Shown: positions 57,080 through 64,000 of the stretch, in pieces
How the letters are laid out: every line of letters begins with the position of its first letter
How positions within the stretch are numbered: position 1 is the first letter of the stretch
Source: Manihot esculenta
Taxonomy: Eukaryota; Streptophyta; Magnoliopsida; Malpighiales; Euphorbiaceae
DNA: 64,000 nucleotides
Assembly: GCF_001659605.2 (NCBI RefSeq)
Contig: NC_035174.2
Location: 25,803,027 to 25,867,026 of the forward strand
Direction: 5' to 3'
The notes under the pieces: generated by a model
Told to the model about the DNA's origin: nothing
Databases searched by the model: none
Seen by the model: the letters and a program-made list of their open reading frames with translations, nothing else
Translations under genes and position numbers: made by a program

Positions 57080-59263
57080 TGTAACGACCCCAAAATGGAC
57101 CGTCACCGGCGCTAGGATTCAGGTCGGCTTAAGGCCGCCAGAACCCGTAGCAAGCCTGCTATACTCTCTGTGTACCTGTAAATCTCATACATGATCATAC
57201 ATTTTCTGTGAAAATAAAAACTCTTTTCTGAACCAAGGCTTAACCTGTGCATGCACTATCTCTGTACTCTGTACTCATGTACTCTGTACTCTGTATCCCT
57301 GACTAGAGCTTGCTCTAGATGGGTTAACTCATACCTGTTAAGCCTGGTTGTCACATACAGGAAAACATATATACATATACAGACCATGTACAAAACATAC
57401 ATCACTAGGTCAAGCAACAACTATTACATCTCTTTAAGAGTACATGTCCACTCTAAGCTATTACAGATCTCTTTACTTTTCCTGTACTCTGCTGAACTGT
57501 CTCTGTACACTGTACACTGAACCTGCAAAACTGGGTTAAGGGAGTGGGATGAGCTCTATAGCCCAGTGAGTAGAACAGTAAAACATTTCAGTAAAATATG
57601 ATCTCATGGAATGCACCAGATCACAGACAAGCCACATCAAGAGTAAACCTGTCACCACATAGTCCCAGTAACTCTGTGCCAGGGCGTAGAATCGAGCACC
57701 TGGTCTTCCTGTCATATATGTATATGTGTATATAACACCTGTGAACTTACCATTGCCAGGGCGTAGTCAAAGGCTCCTGGACTTTGCTATACCTGCCAGG
57801 GCGTAGTCAAAGGCTCCTGGACTTCACTATACCTGCCAGGGCGTAGTCAAAGGCTCCTGGACTTCTTGTCTGAGACTATTGGATCATTCAGCATTCACTC
57901 ACATCACCAAAGAACGATGCAATGCAACATATTCGTGAATACTAATGCAACCAACCTATGGCATAAACATGATGCATGAGATATGCTAAAAGCAGTTTGT
58001 GGTTCAATTAAAAGTCATAAGTTGAGTTCCACTCACCTCTGGCTATATAGACAGACTGACTCTGCAGGCTCTGAACCTCTGGAGCAGTACTCACTGCTGC
58101 TCTCTCTGGTTCCTCTGGTCTGTACCTATACAGATGGACTCAAATGAGGGACCAAAAAAACGTAGAAATACCTCTCTTACACTGCCCCAAGAATCCCCTT
58201 AAACACACTCAACTATCCCTGCAAAGCATGAAAAAGAAAGCTGGACAGGACACTTTCAGCGGCAGGTTCGGCGGCCGAATGTCCTCTCCAGAGACGAAAC
58301 TCAAGCACCTTCGGCGGCACCTTCGGCGGCCGAATCCCCCAAACAGAGCCGAACATGCAAAAACACTCGGGGGCAAGCTGTGGCAATCAAGCCACCATGC
58401 AAGAGGTTCGGCGGCCGAATGAACCTTCGGCTGCCGAACCTGAGTTCATCCAGAACTCAGTTTCAACGGCAAACCATCTTCTCTTTCCCTTCAACCACTC
58501 CAACCATATATATTCCAACTCCTCCACACACATATACTCACGTATATGATCACAGGGGTCCAAAACTATCTAATAACCCCAAACAACAAAGCAAACATAA
58601 CACAGAAACATGTATACATGCATAACTCATCAAAACCACTACTTCTCACTTACACATGCATCTCTCGCCCTTAACTTCCATAAAACCTTCAGAAAACACA
58701 TAACCAGGTTCAAGAGCATTACTTACCTCCTGTAACAAGAAGCTGAACACTCTGAACTAAGGAAAACGGACCAACTCTCCTCAAACTCTCAAACTCGCAC
58801 AAACGGAGTTTTTTTGCTTCAAAACATTCAAAACCTTGTGAACTTTCACAACACTCTGCATGAGCTGCTTAACCTCAGCAAATAAACCAGGGGAGACGTG
58901 GCCAACTTCTGGACATGATCCGGTGATAACACCTGGCCACAATGCTGACTAAGGGATACAAACCTGCTGACCAAGCAACTCAGCGTTGGCTGCCAAAGCG
59001 CATGCAAATCCATGCAACATTCGGGGGCCGAACTTACCTTCGGAAGCCGAACACTTTCGGCGGCCGAACTTACCTTCGGCGGCCGAACTTGGCTCAACTG
59101 CCTTAGGTCCTTTCAACTCAAAACTCACTTCTATTACTCTAACATCAACACCAAACACACTACTTTAGTAACCCATAAATCCTACCTGGTTTATAGAATT
59201 CCGACACCCCGGATTCCACCAACTAACAGGAATTCCGGTGCCGGACTTTAGCTGGGTATTACA
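57080..59263 (-). repeat. 3' LTR of element V
   Basis: 2184 bp. Palindromes at about 58266-58440 and 59023-59090. Minisatellite at about 57672-57868. It is more diverged from II and IV than they are from each other. No clear TATA box was seen at the usual place. Confidence 0.9.
57672..57868 (-). repeat. Minisatellite in the LTR of element V
   Basis: Three near-identical copies of CTGCCAGGGCGTAGTCAAAG followed by GCTCCTGGACTT (about 57752-57868), after one diverged copy near 57675. Confidence 0.85.
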
Positions 59264-59299
59264 TTCTCCCCTCCTTAAGAACATTCGTCCTCGAAGGTT
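59264..59299 (-). promoter_or_regulatory. Polypurine tract and inverted repeat of element V
   Basis: The tract 59264-59276 adjoins the LTR. The repeat at 59280-59299 has its left arm AACATTCG intact and the right arm changed to CGAAGGTT. Confidence 0.8.
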
Positions 59300-59341
59300 C
59301 CTAAAATACACAATAACACATGAAACGGAGAAAAACTAACC

Positions 59342-60947
59342 TCAAAACAAATATGGATACTGCTGGAGCATAGAGTCTCGCGTCTCCCACGTGCACTCTT
59401 CTAAGTTATGGTGGTTCCATAGCACTTTCACCATCGGAATCTCCTTGTTCCTTAGCTGTCTGATCTGCGTGTCTAGAATCCGCACTGGCTGCTCTATATA
59501 GGTGAGATCCGTATGAATCTCCACCTCAGGCTCACTCAGAACCTGATTCGGATCTGACACAAACTGTCGTAGCATAGAAACATGAAATACCGGGTGAATT
59601 CTCTCCATAGAAGTAGGTAAATCCAGCTTATACGACACATTTCCGATCCTCTGCAACACCTCAAAGGGTCCAATGTACCGTGGAGCCAATTTACCTTTCT
59701 TTCCAAAGCGAACCACTCCTTTCATTGGAGACACTTTTAGCAATACCCAATTACCCTCTTGAAACTCTAACTGCTTCCTGCGAACGTCTGCATAACTTTT
59801 CTGTCTACTCTGAGCTGTTCTGATTCTCTCTCTGATCATGGGCACCATTCTACTGGTAATGTCTACTAACTCTGGCCCTGCAAGAGCCTTCTCTCCTACC
59901 TCTTCCCAGCAAACAGGGGATCTGCACTTCCTCCCATACAAAGCTTCATAAGGAGCCATCCCAATGCTCGCATGATGGCTGTTATTGAAGGCAAACTCTA
60001 CCAAAGGTAGATGCTGCCTCCAAGAACCGCCAAAGTCTAACACACATAGTCGAAGCATATCCTCTATGGTCTGGATGGTCCTTTCTGACTGTCCATCAGT
60101 CTGTGGGTGGAAAGCAGTACTAAAATCCAATCTCGTGCCCATCGCACTTTGCAGACTCCGCCAAAAGCGGGAGGTAAACTGAGGTCCTCTGTCTGAAACT
60201 ATAGACACTGGAACTCCATGTAATCTCACTATCTCATCCAGATAGACCTGTGCCAACTTATCCACAGAATAGTTACTCCGTACTGGAAGAAAATGAGCAG
60301 ATTTCGTGAGTCTGTCCACAATCACCCATATCGAGTCTATCCTGTTGGACGCTATTGGTAAACCCACTACAAAATCCATGGCTATGTTCTCCCATTTCCA
60401 CTCTGGAATCGGTAATGGGTTAAGCATTCCGGCTGGTTTCTGATGCTCTAATTTCACCCTCTGACAAACCTCACAGGCTGTCACGAACTGCGCCACTTCT
60501 TTCTTCATGGCTGGCCACCAATAGACCCTTTTCAGATCCTGATACATCTTGGTGGTTCCTGGGTGAACACTATATCTCGCATTATGAGCTTCCCTCATAA
60601 TGTCTTCCTTCACACTGCCCCTATCTGGTACACAAAGTCGACTCCTATAGCGAAGGATCCCTTTGCTGTCAAATCTGAACTCTACATTATTGCCTGACTG
60701 AACAGTCCTGGCAATTTTCATCAACTCAGGGTCTTCATGCTGTCTCTGAGCTATCTGCTCCAGAAACACAGGTGTCACTCTCATCTGTGCTATCAACGCA
60801 CCTGTACCAGACAACTCGAGCTGTAATCCCTCATCGAAGAGCTTATAAAGCTCCATCACAACTGGTCTCCGCTCTGCAGCTACATGGGATAAACTGCCTA
60901 GTGACTTCCGGCTTAGGGCGTCTGCGACAACATTCGCCTTACCCGTT
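59342..60947 (-). CDS. pol: Integrase and chromodomain of element V, frameshifted from RT
   Basis: The open frame covers 505 codons from an internal ATG (60859) and extends back to the deletion near 60947. The zinc-binding domain [13 protein letters not shown]...CEVCQ, core [43 protein letters not shown] module [11 protein letters not shown] and chromodomain with [17 protein letters not shown] and final YPYLF are all intact. Alone it lacks a native start; it is the second half of the polyprotein, cut off by the 13-bp deletion. Confidence 0.9.
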
Positions 60948-63900
60948 TACAATCATAATCACTGAGCAATTCGACCCACCTTCTCTGCCGCAAATTCAGC
61001 TCTCTTTGACTTAAGATGTACTGTAAACTCTTGTGATCAGTGAAGATCTCGCATTTGACCCCGTAGAGGTAATGCCGCCACATCTTAAGTGCAAAGATAA
61101 CTGCTGCCATCTCTAGGTCATGGGTAGGGTAATTCAACTCGTGCTTCTTCAACTGTCTAGAAGCATAAGCGATGACTCTATCATTCTGCATCAATACACA
61201 ACCCAATCCCACTCGAGATGCATCACAGAACACTGTGAACTCTTCATTACTGACAGGCAGAGCTAACACTGGTGCTGTTGTCAATCTCCTCTTGAGCTCC
61301 TCAAAGCTCTCTTCACACTGGTCTGACCAGATAAACTTCTGGTTCTTCTGAGTCACTTTGGTCATAGGAGCTGCTATCTTGGAGAAGTTCTGAACGAACC
61401 TCCTGTAGTAACCTGCCAGTCCCAGAAAGCTTTTAATCTCAGTCACTGTCGTGGGTCTGGGCCAGTTAGCTACAGCCTCTATCTTCTTAGGGTCTACCTC
61501 AATACCCTCTACTGATACCACATGTCCCAAGAAGGCAATACTCCGTAACCAAAACTCACATTTCGAGAACTTGGCATATAAACCATGCTCTCTCAGTGTC
61601 TGCAAAACTATCCTCAAATGCTGGGCATGCTCCTCTGCATCTCTGGAATACACTAAGATATCATCGATAAACACAATGACAAAGTGATCCAGAAACTCAC
61701 TGAATACCCTGTTCATGAGATCCATAAATGCTGCAGGGGCGTTAGTTAACCCGAACGGCATCACTAAGAACTCATAATGCCCATATCTGGTTCGGAAAGC
61801 TGTCTTAGGCACATCTGCCTCTCTGACTCTCAACTGATGATACCCAGATCTCAGATCTATTTTCGAGAAACAACCTGCTCCAGCTAGCTGGTCAAATAGA
61901 TCATCAATCCGAGGTAAGGGATACCTATTCTTGATAGTGACCTTGTTCAACTGTCTGTAGTCGATACAAAGTCTAAGGGATCCATCCTTCTTTCTGACAA
62001 AGAGCACTGGAGCACCCCAAGGTGAGGTACTAGGACGGATGAAACCCTTATCTACCAAGTCCTGCAACTGTTCTTTCAACTCTGTTAACTCAGCTGGCGC
62101 CATCCTGTAGGGAGGAATAGAGATAGGTCTGGTACCTGGCAGTAATTCAATTTCAAACCCTATCTCCCTATCAGGTGGTAGTCCTGGCAAATCGTCTGGG
62201 AACACATCGAGAAACTCTCGGACTACTGGTACTGTGGCTGGTTCCCTCACCTGACTGTCTAGCTCTCTCACATGAGCTAGAAACCCCTGACAACCCCTCC
62301 TAAGCAAACGACGAGCCTGAAGGGCTGAAATCATACCTCTGGGTGTACCTCTCCTGTTTCCTCTGAAGACACACTCTGACCCATCCTGGTCTCTGAGACT
62401 CACTAACTTCTCTCGACAGTCCAACGTAGCACTATATGTAGATAACCAATCCATCCCTAGAATGACATCAAAATCTGTCAAGTCTAGAACCACAAGGTCA
62501 GCTGGAAGGCATCTACCCTCAATAAACACTGGACTGAAACGACAGACTGACACTGCCACTGATGGGTCACACTTGGGTCCACTGACCCAGAGAGGATACT
62601 CTAACTCAGAACTGATCAAACCCAATCGCTCTATGGCTCTCGAAGCAATAAAGGAATGAGAAGCACCGGGGTCCATCAAAGCATACACATCTGAACACCC
62701 AATGATGAGATTACCTGACACCACTGTGTTCGACGTGTTAGCCTCCTCCTGTGTCACTGTGAAAAGCCGTACTGGGGCTACCGGATTTCCACCTCGGGAA
62801 CCTGCTGCTGAAGTAGAGGTTACCCCTCGCCCTCTACCTCTGCCACTAGTCTGAGGCATGACTGGAGCTACTGGCCGTACAACTGGCTGTACCACACTGC
62901 CTGAACTCATCTGCTGGGATGGTGCAAAAGTCATCTGCGGACAATCCCGAGCAATATGCCCTTCCTGTCCACATCGAAAACAAGCTGTAGATCCCAACCG
63001 ACAAACTCCTCCATGTGGTTTTCCGCATCGTCTGCAGACTGGAGCTGTGCCAGAGCTTGAGCCACTACCTATTCCCAGACCTGACTTGACTTTACTCCAG
63101 AACCCTTTCCTTGTTCCTTTCGCTCTATCCCATCGTTTACTGCTTGGTGTGGGGGCTTTCGAACCCGACGCCTGTGCCTTTGACTGTTTCTGAATATTGG
63201 CACTAGCTTCCATTTTCCTGGCTGCGTCTACTATGGTATGGAAACTCTCCTTTTCTGCTGGAAGAATCAAGGAAGCATACCTGGGATGCAGTCTCATAGT
63301 ATATCTCCTTGCTTTCTTCTGATCAGTATCATAGGCTTGACCCACGTACTGAAGCAGATCCAAGAACTTATCGGTGAACTCATCAACACTCATCTCATCT
63401 GTCTGTCTCAACTGTTCAAATTCAATTACTTTCATCTCCCTCGAACTGTCAGGAAAAGCCCACCCTGCAAACTCATTGGCGAACTCTCCCCATGACATGC
63501 TGTCCATTCTAGGCTCCACATAATGCTTAAACCATTCTCTGGCTTTCTTGCATTTTAATGTGAAACCTGCCATCTCAATGGCTCTCCTATCATCTGCTCC
63601 CAATTCACTGGTTATCATCCTAACTGCTCTGAGGTAATCAAATGGATCGTCTCCCGTGTTGTATTTAGGAGCATCCAATTTCAAGTACTCCGTCATGTGG
63701 ACTTTACCTCCAGATGAGCTAGGTTCATGTCTGTCAACAACAGGGGCTACTGGTTCTGGTGGTAGTACTGGTTCATTTGGCTCTCGGTGTGCTGCACTTG
63801 GATGGATAGGGGAAGAGGGATACCTAGGATATGGTGGATGGTAAGGATAAGGCATATAAGGCATATAAGGAGGATATGGCACAAAACTCGAGTACTCCGA

Positions 63901-64000
63901 CATACCTCCCATCGGATACTCTGGATAGCCAAAACCTGAGGTCTGAGCACCTCCCTGCGACTCTCCCATACCTTCCTCAAAACTGCCTATACCCATGCTA
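60913..64000 (-). CDS. gag-pol: Gag, protease, RT and RNase H of element V (partial polyprotein)
   Basis: An uninterrupted frame of at least 1027 codons, entering from beyond 64000. Order: serine/glycine-rich start, Pro/Tyr-rich stretch (about 63820-63900), capsid-like domain ([14 protein letters not shown], about 63440-63480), knuckles [12 protein letters not shown] and [14 protein letters not shown] (about 62945-63050), an Arg/Gly tract, protease [11 protein letters not shown] (about 62670), [13 protein letters not shown] and catalytic [11 protein letters not shown] (about 61650-61690), RNase [17 protein letters not shown] to [14 protein letters not shown]. It then goes out of frame because 13 bp are missing near 60947. 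All catalytic motifs are preserved, marking a recently active copy. Confidence 0.92.
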   Translation of the reverse strand, partial: SMGIGSFEEGMGESQGGAQTSGFGYPEYPMGGMSEYSSFVPYPPYMPYMPYPYHPPYPRYPSSPIHPSAAHREPNEPVLPPEPVAPVVDRHEPSSSGGKVHMTEYLKLDAPKYNTGDDPFDYLRAVRMITSELGADDRRAIEMAGFTLKCKKAREWFKHYVEPRMDSMSWGEFANEFAGWAFPDSSREMKVIEFEQLRQTDEMSVDEFTDKFLDLLQYVGQAYDTDQKKARRYTMRLHPRYASLILPAEKESFHTIVDAARKMEASANIQKQSKAQASGSKAPTPSSKRWDRAKGTRKGFWSKVKSGLGIGSGSSSGTAPVCRRCGKPHGGVCRLGSTACFRCGQEGHIARDCPQMTFAPSQQMSSGSVVQPVVRPVAPVMPQTSGRGRGRGVTSTSAAGSRGGNPVAPVRLFTVTQEEANTSNTVVSGNLIIGCSDVYALMDPGASHSFIASRAIERLGLISSELEYPLWVSGPKCDPSVAVSVCRFSPVFIEGRCLPADLVVLDLTDFDVILGMDWLSTYSATLDCREKLVSLRDQDGSECVFRGNRRGTPRGMISALQARRLLRRGCQGFLAHVRELDSQVREPATVPVVREFLDVFPDDLPGLPPDREIGFEIELLPGTRPISIPPYRMAPAELTELKEQLQDLVDKGFIRPSTSPWGAPVLFVRKKDGSLRLCIDYRQLNKVTIKNRYPLPRIDDLFDQLAGAGCFSKIDLRSGYHQLRVREADVPKTAFRTRYGHYEFLVMPFGLTNAPAAFMDLMNRVFSEFLDHFVIVFIDDILVYSRDAEEHAQHLRIVLQTLREHGLYAKFSKCEFWLRSIAFLGHVVSVEGIEVDPKKIEAVANWPRPTTVTEIKSFLGLAGYYRRFVQNFSKIAAPMTKVTQKNQKFIWSDQCEESFEELKRRLTTAPVLALPVSNEEFTVFCDASRVGLGCVLMQNDRVIAYASRQLKKHELNYPTHDLEMAAVIFALKMWRHYLYGVKCEIFTDHKSLQYILSQRELNLRQRRWVELLSDYDCKRVRRMLSQTP

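Larger units (their letters stand above)
57080..64000 (-). mobile_element. Element V: youngest-looking chromovirus, truncated by the window
   Basis: Inserted into element IV. 3' LTR 57080-59263, polypurine tract 59264-59276, then chromodomain to gag up to the right edge. Only one coding lesion is visible, a 13-bp deletion near 60947. The gag N-terminus, primer site and 5' LTR lie beyond 64000. Confidence 0.9.

Noticed and set aside
57080..57093. ATG that would start the element IV pol frame at 57093
   Set aside because: It lies in the LTR of element V beyond the insertion point; the true frame continues upstream in the missing part of element IV.

Overview
The window is plant nuclear DNA, most likely from a eudicot. 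It is packed with long-terminal-repeat (LTR) retrotransposons and holds one apparently intact host gene with a plant-type intron. The exact species cannot be read from the sequence; a Malpighiales/Euphorbiaceae source is only an impression.

Left third (1-33155): a nest of related Ty3/gypsy chromoviruses. They share a gag with two zinc knuckles, then protease, reverse transcriptase, RNase H, integrase and a C-terminal chromodomain, an initiator-tRNA-Met type primer site and LTRs of about 2.1-2.5 kb. Long LTRs plus the chromodomain suggest the Tekay/Del clade. The host of the nest is an old plus-strand copy, element I (2795-33155). Element 0 (3' end only, 1-2794) sits in its 5' LTR. A minus-strand solo LTR (6335-8809, target duplication GGGGT) sits in its protease/RT region. 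Minus-strand element II (12356-22239, target duplication CTCCT) and minus-strand element III (23878-33144, target duplication GGATC/GGGTC) both sit in its 3' LTR. An 843-bp tandem duplication lies across the LTR-I/LTR-III junction.

Middle (33156-51256): older, AT-rich sequence. It holds a decayed gypsy-type Transposase_28-like gene, two oppositely oriented LTR fragments of another family, a fold-back MITE, an internally deleted LINE, a Ty1/copia fragment repeated almost three times in tandem, a two-exon tetraspanin gene (42974-44143), a plant-mobile-domain remnant and a heavily decayed minus-strand Ty3 element (46240-50330).

Right end (51257-64000): two more minus-strand chromoviruses. Element IV (51257-57079) is cut by element V (57080 to beyond the edge). 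V is the best preserved, with one visible 13-bp frameshifting deletion in the polyprotein.

All element genes are meant to act together as Gag-Pol polyproteins for particle assembly, reverse transcription and chromatin-targeted integration, but every copy seen here is broken. The tetraspanin is the only gene likely to serve the plant. Recurrent non-coding features of the chromovirus LTRs stand out: GC-rich near-palindromic 13-mers, a subfamily-specific minisatellite at a matching place in each LTR, a conserved inverted repeat beside the polypurine tract, and in one subfamily an LTR end that seems to have swallowed an older LTR end plus primer-binding site.
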